Shown here: piece after piece, positions 43,581-53,026 of the stretch
Layout of the letters: each line of letters begins with the position of its first letter
How positions within the stretch are numbered: the first letter of the stretch is position 1
From: Paenibacillus sp. JNUCC-31
GTDB lineage: Bacteria > Bacillota > Bacilli > Paenibacillales > Paenibacillaceae
Length of the DNA: 64,000 bases
Direction: 5' to 3'
NCBI RefSeq assembly: GCF_014844075.1
Contig: NZ_CP062165.1
Location: forward strand, 682,001 to 746,000
Notes under the pieces: model-generated
What the model was told of the DNA's origin: nothing
What the model saw: the letters and a program-made list of their open reading frames with translations, nothing else
Databases searched by the model: none
Made by a program: the position numbers and the translations under genes

Positions 43581-44768
43581 TTATGGAGATAACAGATGAC
43601 TTAATACTGCGCGCCAGGCCGCCGCCCACGAGGAAACATCGGCAATTCCGCCCCATGTTGAATCCTCTGTCTTCGGTTCCGGCGGAATATAACTTCCCTT
43701 GTGGTATACAGGGATGGAGCCCACAAGTTTCCCGTCAAGCTGCATATCAATTCTGCCGGCCAGTCCAAAAGAAGGATCTGTCGGTTTGGCACCTGCCTCT
43801 GCACCTTCCTGAACACGATTTTCGAGTAAAATAAGCTTTTTCGTCAATGAGGATGTCTCACTCTTCGCCAATGGATAGATGAACCCGCGGCCTGTGACCA
43901 CATCTGTGTTTTGTACAGGCTGTTCCTTTTTTGCTATTTCCACCAAAGGGAAGTTTTCAAAACCAAAATCCAGCATTCGCGCATGATCATTCCAGTCATC
44001 GCCATCGTTCAAGGTTACCGCAGCAAGCTGTTGTCCATCGCGTGTTGCAGAGCTGACCAAACAACGGAACGCCTTTTTGGTATACCCGGTCTTCACCCCA
44101 TCGGCTCCTTCGTACAGCCGCAGCATTTTATTTTTGTTTTGCCAGGAATACTCCCAGCTCTCATTCGGATTTGGAGCCTTCTTGTTCTCCGTCGCTACAA
44201 TTCGTTTGAAAACCGGATTCTTGAGCGCATATGCGGTTAAGCGTGCCAGATCATTAGCGGTGGAGTAATGACCGTCGGCGTCAAGTCCATGAGGATTCAT
44301 AAAATGGGAATGGGTCAGACCCATTTGCTCTGCCTTTTTGTTCATTAAGAGTACAAAACCTTCTTCAGATCCACCGACATGTTCAGCAATTGCAGAGGCC
44401 GCATCGTTGCCTGATCGCAGCATTAAACCATATAGCATGTTTTCAAGCGTCATTTCTTCGCCCAGTTTGAGATAGAGAGAAGACCCTTCTTTGGCAAAAG
44501 CCGAAGAAGTCACTTTTACTTTGTCATCCAGTTTGCCGTGTTCAATCGCAACAATCGCCGTCATGATTTTGGTCAGGCTGGCAATTCTGAGTTCCTTGTC
44601 CCCATCTTTGCTGTACAAAATCCGGCCCGACGTCACATCAATCAGAGCAGCACTTTGCGCATGAGTTGAGGGCCCCGGTATAGTCTCTTGGGCTTCTGCA
44701 AGCCCAAATGAAGGAAACAGAAACAAAGGTACAAGCATACATGCCACAAATTTCATTAATTTTCGCAT
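43581..44768 (-). CDS. dacB: D-alanyl-D-alanine carboxypeptidase DacB
   Basis: A 395-residue exported penicillin-binding protein that trims pentapeptides and sets cortex cross-linking during sporulation. A signal peptide (residues 1-25) is followed by the SxxK motif SLTK (Ser64, Lys67), the SGN motif in LMLRSGNDAAS, and KTG in GVKTGYTKKA. The ATG at 44768 has GGAGG nine bases upstream; an in-frame start at 44789 lies too early. It heads the dacB-spmA-spmB operon. A CATA-N3-TA sequence at 44804-44812 on this strand resembles a sporulation-sigma -10 element, weakly supported. Confidence 0.93.
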   Translation of the reverse strand: MRKLMKFVACMLVPLFLFPSFGLAEAQETIPGPSTHAQSAALIDVTSGRILYSKDGDKELRIASLTKIMTAIVAIEHGKLDDKVKVTSSAFAKEGSSLYLKLGEEMTLENMLYGLMLRSGNDAASAIAEHVGGSEEGFVLLMNKKAEQMGLTHSHFMNPHGLDADGHYSTANDLARLTAYALKNPVFKRIVATENKKAPNPNESWEYSWQNKNKMLRLYEGADGVKTGYTKKAFRCLVSSATRDGQQLAAVTLNDGDDWNDHARMLDFGFENFPLVEIAKKEQPVQNTDVVTGRGFIYPLAKSETSSLTKKLILLENRVQEGAEAGAKPTDPSFGLAGRIDMQLDGKLVGSIPVYHKGSYIPPEPKTEDSTWGGIADVSSWAAAWRAVLSHLLSP

Positions 44769-44851
44769 CAATTCATTCCTCCGGGTCACTTGGAATCTTG
44801 TACTAGCTTATGTCTGGACAACCCGAAGTATGTCCCAGTACAAGAAAACAG

Positions 44852-44891
44852 CAAAAATCCCTTTCGCACACTCACTGCGGAAGGGATTTTG
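44852..44891. terminator. Terminator after gerW
   Basis: Stem AAAATCCCTTTCGC/GCGGAAGGGATTTT with a 13-base loop and A-rich sequence beside it, ending gerW. Confidence 0.88.
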
Positions 44892-44901
44892 AGCGAATCA
44901 T

Positions 44902-45387
44902 TTAGCTGAACGTTGAAGGATTAGGTGTGACAGGTATGCCGGACTCCGAAGGTTGTTGTTCCGTATTACGATTGCGGAACATGTCCTGAATTCTGTCCAT
45001 CACATATGGTGTGGAGTCAATCAGTTTCTCGAACAGATGCGTTGAGTTGTCAAGCGGCACAATGTGAACACCCTGTTTTCCAACCACCAGGAACGCAATA
45101 GGACGAATAGATACGCCGCCTCCACTACCGCCTCCGAATGGAGAAGCAACCGAGGCAGAGCTGGCATGCTCAGTAGCACTTCCAGCACTCGCTTTGCTGC
45201 TTCCTCCATCATTTACATGAAAATCACTGCCACCTGCAGCAAATCCGAATCCTACTTTACTGATTGGCAGAATGACGGTACCGTCAGGTGTTTCTACCGC
45301 ATCACCTACGATTGTATTGACATCCACCATGGCCTTGATATTTTCCATTGCGGTTTCCATTAAGCCTTGAATTGGATGATCTGACAT
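44902..45387 (-). CDS. gerW: Sporulation protein GerW (YtfJ family)
   Basis: A 161-residue protein of the YtfJ/GerW family, needed in B. subtilis for germination with alanine. The conserved core is VGDAVETPDGTVILPISKVGFGFAAGG, a glycine-rich loop, and SIRPIAFLVVGKQGVHIVPL. A variable Ser/Ala/Gly segment of about 25 residues interrupts the middle. The C-terminal tail is short and proline-rich. It lies next to a DUF2953 gene, the same pairing as ytfJ-ytfI in B. subtilis, although that pair is elsewhere on the B. subtilis chromosome. A GAGGGA site precedes the ATG. Confidence 0.9.
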   Translation of the reverse strand: MSDHPIQGLMETAMENIKAMVDVNTIVGDAVETPDGTVILPISKVGFGFAAGGSDFHVNDGGSSKASAGSATEHASSASVASPFGGGSGGGVSIRPIAFLVVGKQGVHIVPLDNSTHLFEKLIDSTPYVMDRIQDMFRNRNTEQQPSESGIPVTPNPSTFS

Positions 45388-45590
45388 TTAAATTCCCTCC
45401 AGTTTCATTATAAGCTAGGTTTGATCTAACCATATCATCCCCAAACTTGAAGGGAGTTATGTAAGTGAGTATTTCTCGAATCGTAGTCAAAATCACGGGC
45501 CAAGAACATGTCACATTCCGGTGTCGGTCGTTGGCAACCTTATACTCATCTTTGGCTGTATAAAAAGAGGACACCCACCTTCTAAACATC

Positions 45591-46328
45591 CTAATTGGTA
45601 TGATGTCTTTTCAGCTTTTTCTTGCGTCTGCGCCGTTGTTCCTGCAAAAGTTTGAACCACACACGCCATCCTCCCTCCACTTGCAGTACACGGGTTAACA
45701 ACATAAATCCTGCAATCAAAAGCGCTGTAATTCGAATTTTCATTTTCCAATCCAGTTCGGTTTGAAATTCCATATCATCTCCCCACACCGGCACAACCTG
45801 CAGGACTGGTGTTCGTTCAAAATGGATTTGATAAGACAAATATCCAATGATGCTCGATTTGATACTCCATACCCAGCCAATGAGAATAGCCGTGTACGCT
45901 GCATCGCCAACACCCACGCGGGTAGACCAGGACATATGAGTCATATGTACACGAGTGAGCGTTTGCTTGACCCACTGCTTCAATGCATCCGTTGCCCGAA
46001 GCATGATTTTTACATCTTTCGCCCATTTTTCAACTTTTCGTTTGTTGACACGCTTGCTACCCTGAGACTCTCCTCTTGAATGATTCGTTCGCTGTTCTGT
46101 TTTCACCAGAAATCCTTCCTTCCAATTACGAAAGACGATGCTGGGAATTTCATAGTTAATACGCACAATGCCATAGAACATACGAATCGTAATTTTGGCA
46201 TAATCATCATGATTCTGTTTACTGAATGTAAAATGCACATGAACATACGAGATGAGGACTGCGGCAAGCAGCAGTGCGATCAACAAGCCGATTCCTCCAA
46301 GCCAAATCCACACAGGCCTTACCTCCAA
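45591..46328 (-). CDS. DUF2953-domain membrane protein (YtfI-like)
   Basis: A 245-residue protein with an N-terminal helix (residues 8-27), a central external or cytoplasmic domain, a hydrophobic region near RITALLIAGFMLLTRVL, and a very basic C-terminus (RRRRKKKLKRHH). The family block GVGDAAYTAILIGWVWS with the following VVPVW is diagnostic of DUF2953. Its partner gerW follows after about 200 bases. Likely a sporulation-linked membrane protein; its biochemical role is unknown. It stands upstream of gerW in the direction of transcription. Confidence 0.85.
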   Translation of the reverse strand: MEVRPVWIWLGGIGLLIALLLAAVLISYVHVHFTFSKQNHDDYAKITIRMFYGIVRINYEIPSIVFRNWKEGFLVKTEQRTNHSRGESQGSKRVNKRKVEKWAKDVKIMLRATDALKQWVKQTLTRVHMTHMSWSTRVGVGDAAYTAILIGWVWSIKSSIIGYLSYQIHFERTPVLQVVPVWGDDMEFQTELDWKMKIRITALLIAGFMLLTRVLQVEGGWRVWFKLLQEQRRRRKKKLKRHHTN

Positions 46329-46442
46329 GCCCTCAATTCTTTTCTTGTCTAGTATGACACTCTATATAGGAAAAAATTCACGTCCGACCTGAAAATTCCA
46401 TTCTAACTTCCGACGTACCCAATCAACTATTCGAAAAGACAA

Positions 46443-46474
46443 CAAAAAAACCGGCCCCCTTTAGGGTACCGGTT
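46443..46474 (-). terminator. Terminator after scpB
   Basis: Stem AACCGG/CCGGTT extended by CCC/GGG with small bulges, and seven T on the minus strand, 16 bases past the scpB stop. Confidence 0.9.
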
Positions 46475-46490
46475 ATCGTCCAAAACAATA

Positions 46491-47162
46491 TTATGAATTA
46501 ATGGAATCATCTTCAATGTTGATATCGTGTATATCGTCCGTAACTTCATTGTCATCCAGATTTGTATTTTCCAGATCCAATTCCACAGGCTGCACATCCA
46601 GCTTTTCAAAGAGCAACTGTGTCTCTTCCTCCAGATTCTCGGAATCTTCAAACAAGCCCGGCTCAGGCAGATCTTTGAGTGAAGCCAAACCGAAGTAATC
46701 CAGGAATGATTTGGTTGTTCCATATAGAATTGGGCGTCCAATCGCCTCAGCGCGTCCCACTTCCTGAATCAAATCCTTGTTCACAAGCGTGTGGATGGCG
46801 CGTTCAGACTTTACTCCACGGATCTCCTCAATCTCTACCCGCGTGATCGGTTGACGATACGCTACAATCGCAAGTGTCTCTAGTGCGGCCTGGGATAGGG
46901 AGGTACGTGCAGGTGAGTATGCCAACTTCTCAAAATACGTCGCATGCTCCGGCAAGGTACCCAACTGCACAACCCCTGCAATTTTAAGAATTTGCACGCC
47001 TCTCCCCTGGTTGGCAAATTCGGCGATCATTTCCTCAATCGCGTCGGACACCAACTCCACCCGCTGATCTACGATTTCGGCAATTTGTTTGATGCTCAGA
47101 CCTTCTTCTCCGGACAAAAACAACAGGCCTTCAATAATCGATTTCAATTTCGGAAAATCCAT
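46491..47162 (-). CDS. scpB: Segregation and condensation protein B
   Basis: A 223-residue winged-helix kleisin-associated protein. ScpB dimers bind ScpA and, with SMC, compact and segregate the chromosome. The family blocks are FPKLKSIIEGLLFLSGEEGL, LSQAALETLAIVAYRQPITR and IEEIRGVKSERAI. The C-terminus is a long acidic tail (about 60 residues, ending in Asp/Glu-rich sequence). The ATG at 47162 lies inside the end of scpA, giving a 32-base overlap that implies translational coupling. Confidence 0.93.
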   Translation of the reverse strand: MDFPKLKSIIEGLLFLSGEEGLSIKQIAEIVDQRVELVSDAIEEMIAEFANQGRGVQILKIAGVVQLGTLPEHATYFEKLAYSPARTSLSQAALETLAIVAYRQPITRVEIEEIRGVKSERAIHTLVNKDLIQEVGRAEAIGRPILYGTTKSFLDYFGLASLKDLPEPGLFEDSENLEEETQLLFEKLDVQPVELDLENTNLDDNEVTDDIHDINIEDDSINS

Positions 47163-47931
47163 GATTCTTTGTTTCCCCTCTCCACTCCATAACAATATCC
47201 TCAAACATCCGCTCCTGGTAACAGACAATCTGCTTCATCTTCATCAGCTCCAGCACCGCCAGAAATGTGACAACAATTTCATGCCGATAGATCTGGTTAT
47301 CCAACAGTTTTGAAAATAACAGTCTGCCTCCTGGCCCCATGCTTTCCAAAGCGCCGATGACATCACGGATGCGATCCTTAACCGATATTTCATCCCGGTG
47401 GATCCGGGTAACGGTTGTCCGCTTCTCCGCCTTACGCAGCGCCTTCTGAAATGCAGCAATCAGATCCGAGGTATGCAACCCTTCCACCGGATTAGATTGT
47501 GCTTCTACGGGCATATACGGTCGCAAATCCTCGGGCTCTTTGGAAAAAATAAGGCTGCGTTCCCACTCCCGCTCATGTAAATGACGCGCAATTCCCTTGT
47601 ATTTGCGATATTCAATCAGACGTGCAATCAGCTCAGCACGTGGGTCATAATCTTCTTCTTCCATATAAGCATAATCCTCAAAGTCCTCGATTACCGGTGG
47701 CTTGGGTAGTAAAAGTTTGCTCTTGATCGACAGAAGTGTTGCCGCCATTACCAGAAATTCACTCGTAATATCCAGCTCCAATTCCTGCATCGAATGCAGA
47801 TACGCCATATATTGATCGGTAATATCGCTGATGGGAATATCCTGGATATGAATCTCTGCTTTATCGATCAAATGAAGCAGCAGATCCAAAGGCCCTTCAA
47901 AAGTCTCCAGTTTGTATGTCACTACCGTCAC
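47131..47931 (-). CDS. scpA: Segregation and condensation protein A
   Basis: A 266-residue kleisin that bridges SMC heads. The N-terminal helical domain contains YKLETFEGPLDLLLHLIDKA and DITDQYMAYL; the C-terminal winged helix contains TFLAVLELMKMKQI. The start is GTG at 47931, chosen because GGAGG lies nine bases upstream; earlier in-frame codons have no family similarity. It overlaps scpB. The gene order scpA-scpB next to the riboflavin operon follows B. subtilis. Confidence 0.93.
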   Translation of the reverse strand: MTVVTYKLETFEGPLDLLLHLIDKAEIHIQDIPISDITDQYMAYLHSMQELELDITSEFLVMAATLLSIKSKLLLPKPPVIEDFEDYAYMEEEDYDPRAELIARLIEYRKYKGIARHLHEREWERSLIFSKEPEDLRPYMPVEAQSNPVEGLHTSDLIAAFQKALRKAEKRTTVTRIHRDEISVKDRIRDVIGALESMGPGGRLLFSKLLDNQIYRHEIVVTFLAVLELMKMKQIVCYQERMFEDIVMEWRGETKNHGFSEIEIDY

Positions 47932-48033
47932 TAGACGAATCCTCCCGCCAGAAAAATAAAAACCCCCGCTAAGCCGCCGAATCCGGTCTCCCGTTTTCGT
48001 CTGCGCAGAGCAGGGCACTATATTAAATAAGCA

Positions 48034-48501
48034 CTATTTTAGCTGTTTCGTCAAGTTTGCCATTTCGATAGCGGCAGTAGCTGCATCCCAACCTTTATTT
48101 CCTGCCTTTGTCCCAGCACGCTCAATGGCCTGTTCAATATTCTCTGTCGTAACCAGACCAAAGATGGTAGGCACGCCTGTTTTCAGGTTAATTGCGGCTA
48201 CACCCTTAGCCATCTCATTGCACACATAATCATAATGTGTCGTTGAACCACGAATAACCGTACCGAGCGTAATGACCGCATCGTATTTTCCACTTTCGGC
48301 CATTTTTTGTGCAATCAACGGGATTTCAAAGGCACCTGGAACCCAGGCTACATCCACTTCATCATCTTGTACACCGTGACGTTTGAACGCATCCAATGCT
48401 CCACTGAGCAGCTTGCTTGTAATGAATTCGTTAAACCGACCCACGACAACTCCATATTTTAATCCTTCCGAAACCAAATGTCCTTCAAAAAAGTGTGGCA
48501 T
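48034..48501 (-). CDS. ribH: 6,7-dimethyl-8-ribityllumazine synthase
   Basis: A 155-residue enzyme joining 5-amino-6-ribitylaminouracil with dihydroxybutanone phosphate to make lumazine; it forms a 60-subunit capsid-like shell. The conserved blocks are [45 protein letters not shown] and GNKGWDAA. It is last in the riboflavin operon after ribBA, separated by about 90 bases. A GGGAG site precedes the ATG. Confidence 0.96.
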   Translation of the reverse strand: MPHFFEGHLVSEGLKYGVVVGRFNEFITSKLLSGALDAFKRHGVQDDEVDVAWVPGAFEIPLIAQKMAESGKYDAVITLGTVIRGSTTHYDYVCNEMAKGVAAINLKTGVPTIFGLVTTENIEQAIERAGTKAGNKGWDAATAAIEMANLTKQLK

Positions 48502-48590
48502 TCATGTCATCTCCCTAATTGTATTATATGATGTACGTAGCTGATCTTCGGCAAAAAATATTTCACCTTATTTTACTTCAGAACAGCCAC

Positions 48591-49832
48591 TCAGTTTTTT
48601 TCTTCATTCTGCTCGATATCGTCGAATTTCAACATATGGCCAAGCTTCGCCTGCTTCGTATGCAAGTAGACCGTATTATCCTCGTTCTCTTGCATCTGAA
48701 TCGGTACTCGTTCTACCACTTCCAGCCCGTAGCCTTCAAGCCCTTTAATTTTGCGCGGGTTGTTGGTTAATAACCGGATTTGGCGAACGCCAAGATCCTT
48801 GAGGATTTGGGCACCAATGCCGTAATCACGAAGATCAGCAGCAAATCCAAGCTTCAGATTGGCATCTACGGTGTCCAGACCTTCTTCTTGCAACTTGTAG
48901 GCTTTGAGTTTGTTGATCAATCCAATGCCACGGCCCTCCTGTCTCATGTAGAGCAGAACGCCATTACCTTCTTCATGGATCTGTTTGAGGGCTGCATCGA
49001 ACTGCGGACCACAGTCACAACGATGAGAATGGAATACATCCCCTGTCAGACATTCAGAGTGCACGCGGACCAACACAGGCTTCGAACCGTCAATCTCTCC
49101 TTTAACCAAAGCTACGTGCTCTTTGTTATCCACCGCATTGGTATAGGCTACCGCTTGGAATTCGCCAATATCCGTAGGCATACGCACAGCGACTTCGCGT
49201 TGAACGAGCTTTTCCTTTTCATTCCGGTAACGAATCATGTCCTGAATACTTATGAGCTTCAGATCATGTTTACGGGCAATCTCCTGAAGATCTGGAAGTC
49301 TGGCCATCGTACCATCTTCCTTAATCACTTCACAGATGACACCGGCCGGGTATGAGCCGCACATAATAGCGAGATCCACAGCTGCTTCCGTGTGTCCGGC
49401 ACGCCGCAGGACACCCCCGTCTTTCGCGATAAGCGGGAACGTATGCCCCGGCTTGCGGAAATCTCCACTTTTCGCTTCTGGATCGATCAAGCCCTTCACT
49501 GTTATGGAACGTTCATGTGCCGAGATGCCAGTTGTCGTATCTTTATGATCTACCGAAACGGTGAATGCCGTTCCATGAAAGTCCGTATTTTGTTGAACCA
49601 TTGGTTTCAAATTAAGTTCGTCCGCACGCTGCTGCGTGATGGGAACACATACCAAACCTCTGCCTTCGGTAATCATAAAATTGATTACTTCCGGTGTAGC
49701 CTTCTCGGCCAATGCGATAAAATCGCCTTCATTCTCCCGGTCCTCATCATCTACCACAATGACAGGTTTCCCCCGCATTAAATCATAGATCGCTTCTTCT
49801 ATAGGGTTCAGAATGGATTGTTCTCCTGACAT
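48591..49832 (-). CDS. ribBA: Bifunctional 3,4-dihydroxy-2-butanone 4-phosphate synthase / GTP cyclohydrolase II
   Basis: A 413-residue fusion. The N-terminal RibB domain ([23 protein letters not shown]) makes the four-carbon unit from ribulose-5-phosphate. The C-terminal RibA domain opens GTP and has the zinc site [17 protein letters not shown] and the catalytic [12 protein letters not shown]. The ATG at 49832 follows GGAGGGGG; an in-frame start at 49853 is less likely. It lies between ribE and ribH in the FMN-controlled operon. Confidence 0.96.
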   Translation of the reverse strand: MSGEQSILNPIEEAIYDLMRGKPVIVVDDEDRENEGDFIALAEKATPEVINFMITEGRGLVCVPITQQRADELNLKPMVQQNTDFHGTAFTVSVDHKDTTTGISAHERSITVKGLIDPEAKSGDFRKPGHTFPLIAKDGGVLRRAGHTEAAVDLAIMCGSYPAGVICEVIKEDGTMARLPDLQEIARKHDLKLISIQDMIRYRNEKEKLVQREVAVRMPTDIGEFQAVAYTNAVDNKEHVALVKGEIDGSKPVLVRVHSECLTGDVFHSHRCDCGPQFDAALKQIHEEGNGVLLYMRQEGRGIGLINKLKAYKLQEEGLDTVDANLKLGFAADLRDYGIGAQILKDLGVRQIRLLTNNPRKIKGLEGYGLEVVERVPIQMQENEDNTVYLHTKQAKLGHMLKFDDIEQNEEKN

Positions 49833-49883
49833 AAGTCCCCCTCCAGTTTCCATTTCAAATTATATTTGTATTCAAACAATTAG

Positions 49884-50552
49884 TTAAGCAAATCCGTGAT
49901 TAGCTAGGAAATCCTCACTGATACTTTTCGGCTTGCCTGCACCAGTCTCCTGATGTCCCTTACCGTAGTGCAGCAGATGATCCACATATTTGCCCAAAAT
50001 ATCACATTCAATATTGATGGTATCACCCGTCTTTTTGACATTTAATACCGTTTCACCAATGGTATGTGGAATAATGGACACAGTGAATGCAGTCTGTGAA
50101 GTATGCACAACTGTTAGACTAATTCCATCCAGGGTTACGGACCCTTTGGGTATCAGATATTTAAACAATTGCGTATCATCAGGTTTGATCTCGAAAACAA
50201 TCGCATTCTGGTCACGTGTAATGCTGCCAATAACGCCAGTGCCATCTACATGACCCTGAACGATATGTCCGCCAAAACGTCCACCAGACAGCATGGCTCG
50301 CTCCAAATTGACTTTGTTGCCGGATTGCAATTGACTAAGATTGGTATGGCGGTATGTCTCGGGCATTACATCAGCTGTAAACCCACCGGCCTCCAGGGTT
50401 GTTGCAGTTAAGCATACCCCGTTTACAGAAACACTATCGCCAATCTTCAAGTCATTCATGATGGCGGAAGCTCCGATATTCAGGACCATCGCTTCGCCTT
50501 TCCGACCTATGCGCCGGATCTGACCGACTTCTTCCACCAAACCGGTAAACAT
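49884..50552 (-). CDS. ribE: Riboflavin synthase alpha subunit
   Basis: A 222-residue enzyme that dismutates two lumazines to riboflavin. Two similar lumazine-binding halves are visible: MFTGLVEEVGQIRRI with SVNGVCLTA, and GHIVQGHVDGTGVI with TLDGISLTV. The ATG at 50552 has AAAGGAGGCGG just upstream. It starts 40 bases after the end of ribD and precedes ribBA. The protein is slightly longer than average at its C-terminus. Confidence 0.95.
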   Translation of the reverse strand: MFTGLVEEVGQIRRIGRKGEAMVLNIGASAIMNDLKIGDSVSVNGVCLTATTLEAGGFTADVMPETYRHTNLSQLQSGNKVNLERAMLSGGRFGGHIVQGHVDGTGVIGSITRDQNAIVFEIKPDDTQLFKYLIPKGSVTLDGISLTVVHTSQTAFTVSIIPHTIGETVLNVKKTGDTINIECDILGKYVDHLLHYGKGHQETGAGKPKSISEDFLANHGFA

Positions 50553-50592
50553 GCTGCCGCCTCCTTTATTTATTTCGTTAACATAAATGTAT

Positions 50593-51690
50593 TTATTCTG
50601 GCCAAACCGGAATTCCGCCAATGCTGATATTATCTCCAACTTGCTCAATTTCCAGCTGATGCAGTTGAATGGCCTGACTCATGCGCTCCACACCCTCGAA
50701 GCGGAAACTGCCTGGTGTATCGTATCCTCCGACAATTTTCGGAGCAATGAACATAAGCAGTCGGTCTACCAACCGAGCTTCCAACATAGCCCCATTCAGT
50801 GTGCCTCCGCCTTCAAGCAGGATTGAACCAATCTCACGTTCACCGAGCTTGCTGAGTGCATTCAGCAAATCTACACGCGGTCCAGGTCCACAACGAATAA
50901 TCTCCACACCGTATGCTTCCAAACGCTCAGCTGCTTCAGTGCTTGCTTCATCCGTTGTAAGCACCCAAGTTGGTACTAGGCCATCCTTAACCATTTTGGA
51001 GCCTACAGGCAGACGCAGCTTGGAATCCACAACGATCCGCACCGGGCTGATCCCTTCCACCTGCAGACGAGTGGTCAGCTCCGGATTGTCAGCAATTACA
51101 GTTTCCACACCAACCATAATTCCTTGATGACGATGACGTAGAGCATGCACAATCTCGCGTGCCGGCTCGTTAGAGATCCATTTGCTGTCACCGCTACGAG
51201 TAGCGATTTTGCCATCAAGAGTAGTAGCCGTCTTTAAAGTTACAAAGGGAAGACCTGTTGTAATGTATTTAATGAATTTTTCATTCATCCGTCTGCCGCG
51301 CTCACGGAGGACACCCACTTCAACTTCAATCCCTTGTTGGCGCAGCATGCTGATGCCTCTGCCGGAAACTTGCGGATTCGGATCTTCACAGCATACAATG
51401 ACACGTTTCACTTTCTCGTGAATGAGACGTTCGCTGCAAGGAGGGGTCTTACCATAGTGACTGCAAGGTTCGAGTGTAACATACACTGTACTGCCTTCAG
51501 CATCGCTGCCCGCCATATTCAGTGCATGTACCTCTGCATGGCCCGTCCCCCGTTTCAGGTGACTTCCCAGGCCTACGATACGCCCCTCTTTCACAACGAC
51601 ACAACCTACAACCGGATTAATTCCTGTCTGTCCTTGTGCCCGTTCTGCCATATCCAACGCCAGCGCCATATAAAATTCATCATTAATCAT
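50593..51690 (-). CDS. ribD: Bifunctional pyrimidine deaminase/reductase RibD
   Basis: A 365-residue two-domain enzyme of riboflavin synthesis. The N-terminal deaminase has the zinc motif GHAEVHAL and EPCSHYGKTPPCS; the C-terminal reductase has TLKTATTLDGKIATRSGDSKWIS and LLEGGGTLNGAML. The start is not certain: ATG 51690 has only a weak GGATTGGAA stretch; TTG 51696 and GTG 51705 are near a GGGGTGAAC that might be used. It is the first gene of the operon, after the FMN riboswitch and its terminator. Confidence 0.94.
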   Translation of the reverse strand: MINDEFYMALALDMAERAQGQTGINPVVGCVVVKEGRIVGLGSHLKRGTGHAEVHALNMAGSDAEGSTVYVTLEPCSHYGKTPPCSERLIHEKVKRVIVCCEDPNPQVSGRGISMLRQQGIEVEVGVLRERGRRMNEKFIKYITTGLPFVTLKTATTLDGKIATRSGDSKWISNEPAREIVHALRHRHQGIMVGVETVIADNPELTTRLQVEGISPVRIVVDSKLRLPVGSKMVKDGLVPTWVLTTDEASTEAAERLEAYGVEIIRCGPGPRVDLLNALSKLGEREIGSILLEGGGTLNGAMLEARLVDRLLMFIAPKIVGGYDTPGSFRFEGVERMSQAIQLHQLEIEQVGDNISIGGIPVWPE

Positions 51691-51773
51691 TTCCAATCCG
51701 TTCACCCCACGGTTAAAATCTGAGTTATTGTATTGACCTCCCTTCCAACAGAGAGGCATGTTCCATATCTATT

Positions 51774-51809
51774 AAAAAATCCCCGTCGAACAATCCGTTC
51801 GATGGGGAT
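51774..51809 (-). terminator. Riboswitch-linked terminator upstream of ribD
   Basis: A 12-bp stem beginning ATCCCCGTCGAA and ending TTCGATGGGGAT (one G-T pair), followed on the minus strand by six T. It lies between the FMN aptamer and ribD, where FMN binding would favour termination. The 250 bases between aptamer and terminator hold nothing else I can identify. Confidence 0.88.
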
Positions 51810-52063
51810 GATGAGAGACATGTGTCATCAGCAATACTATTGATACAGTACCAAAAACACTTCGCCCAAAAACTTCATTTCAGGCAAGTGAAAGCAGACA
51901 CATACCTTAATGAACTTCATTTACAGGTAAAGAGCTTCTATGATGTGGCATATGTATGAAGATTTCCGAATGTAACCGGATTTCTCCCTGCACAGAAAAT
52001 GAATTCGTCAAAAACTGTACAGCAACAATACTGCGGAATGCGGCCCGTTAGGACTGCACCCTC

Positions 52064-52220
52064 TCCTTCTCCCATCCAGACTATACTGTCGGTTCTGGAA
52101 TTACACCAGATCAGCCATCTGCCACGGGCAGACGGGTCACGGACTTTGCACTTCGTGCTGGATTGACATCCTCACACGACTGCATCACCGCCGGTAGGGA
52201 ATTACACCCTGCCCTGAAGG
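52064..52220 (-). ncRNA. FMN riboswitch (RFN element)
   Basis: Read on the minus strand, the conserved RFN blocks occur in order: CTTCAGGGCAGGGTG, AATTCCCTACCGGCGGTGA, the GATTTGGT-like AATCCAGCACG region, GTCCGTGACCCG, GATCTGGTGTAATTCCAG, GACAGTATAGTCTGGATGGGAG and AAGGAGAGG. It binds FMN and controls the ribD-ribE-ribBA-ribH operon, here probably by transcription termination at 51774-51809. Confidence 0.95.
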
Positions 52221-52233
52221 ATTCGCTTTCGTT

Positions 52234-52264
52234 ATTAATTGGATGTTAGCACTTTAATGTCAAA
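52234..52264 (-). promoter_or_regulatory. Possible promoter of the riboflavin operon
   Basis: TTGACA (52259-52264 on the minus strand) with ATTAAT 19 bases downstream, just ahead of the FMN aptamer. The spacing is longer than usual, so the -10 is uncertain. Confidence 0.4.
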
Positions 52265-52324
52265 AAATCAATTATTTTTTGTTCCTTTTTGTCACATACT
52301 AACTTTTAATAAGCTAAGTGTAAT

Positions 52325-52355
52325 AAAAAACCGTCTCGCCAAAGCGAAACGGTTT
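52325..52355 (-). terminator. Terminator after ppiB
   Basis: Stem AAACCGTCTCGC/GCGAAACGGTTT with one mismatch and a four-base loop, then T-rich sequence on the minus strand, 17 bases past the ppiB stop. Confidence 0.9.
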
Positions 52356-52372
52356 CCTTACAGAGATCCTGA

Positions 52373-52804
52373 TTAAGCTTCTACAACTTCAACAGTCTCC
52401 ATTTTGTCTTTACCTTCAAAAGCATCTACGAACTCCATACCTTTGGTTACTTTACCAAATACAGTATGTTGACCATCCAAATGTGGTTGCGGTTGGTAGC
52501 AGATGTAGAACTGGCTTCCGCCTGTGTTACGGCCTGCATGTGCCATAGCCAATGTTCCGCGCTCATGTTTGTTCGGGTTGATCTCACAGTTGATTGTATA
52601 GCCAGGGCCACCTGCACCGGTACCGTTAGGGCATCCGCCCTGAGCAACGAAGCCCGGAATAACACGGTGGAATGTAAGACCATTGTAGAAACCGGAGTTA
52701 GCCAGTTTCTCAAAGTTTGCTACTGTGTTTGGCGCTTCTTGATCGAACAGATCGATCAGAACTTCTCCGCCGTTTGCCATTTTGATTTTCGCTTGTTTCG
52801 CCAT
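52373..52804 (-). CDS. ppiB: Cyclophilin-type peptidyl-prolyl cis-trans isomerase
   Basis: A 143-residue cytoplasmic cyclophilin that speeds proline isomerisation during folding. Active-site blocks are [13 protein letters not shown] with the catalytic arginine, [16 protein letters not shown], and [11 protein letters not shown]. The ATG at 52804 has AAAGGAG ten bases upstream; longer in-frame reading upstream crosses the lysA terminator and is not coding. It lies between lysA and the riboflavin operon as in B. subtilis. Confidence 0.95.
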   Translation of the reverse strand: MAKQAKIKMANGGEVLIDLFDQEAPNTVANFEKLANSGFYNGLTFHRVIPGFVAQGGCPNGTGAGGPGYTINCEINPNKHERGTLAMAHAGRNTGGSQFYICYQPQPHLDGQHTVFGKVTKGMEFVDAFEGKDKMETVEVVEA

Positions 52805-52961
52805 ATGTAAATGACTCCTTTCGTATTGACCATCGTTAATGGTGCCAGAACGCATTGACCCTGGGTCAAGCTTTATAGCACTTTTCTTAGTGTACACCGA
52901 AAATGGATGGATCGCAAAATAATCAGCAAGATTTTTTAAAAAATCCAGCCTTATAGATGCA

Positions 52962-53000
52962 AAGAAGACAAAAAAGGAGCACTCCTTTTTTGTCTTCTTT
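52962..53000 (-). terminator. Terminator after lysA
   Basis: Very long stem AAGAAGACAAAAAAGGAG/CTCCTTTTTTGTCTTCTT with a two-base loop, followed by ATT-rich sequence on the minus strand. It sits between lysA and ppiB. Confidence 0.85.
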
Positions 53001-53026
53001 ATTAACAATTCAGCATCGTTCTCGAA

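Noticed and set aside
45476..45574. 32-codon GTG-started open frame with an AGGGAG site between gerW and the DUF2953 gene
   Set aside because: Too short and featureless to call, and it is on the strand opposite to the flanking genes; kept only as a note.
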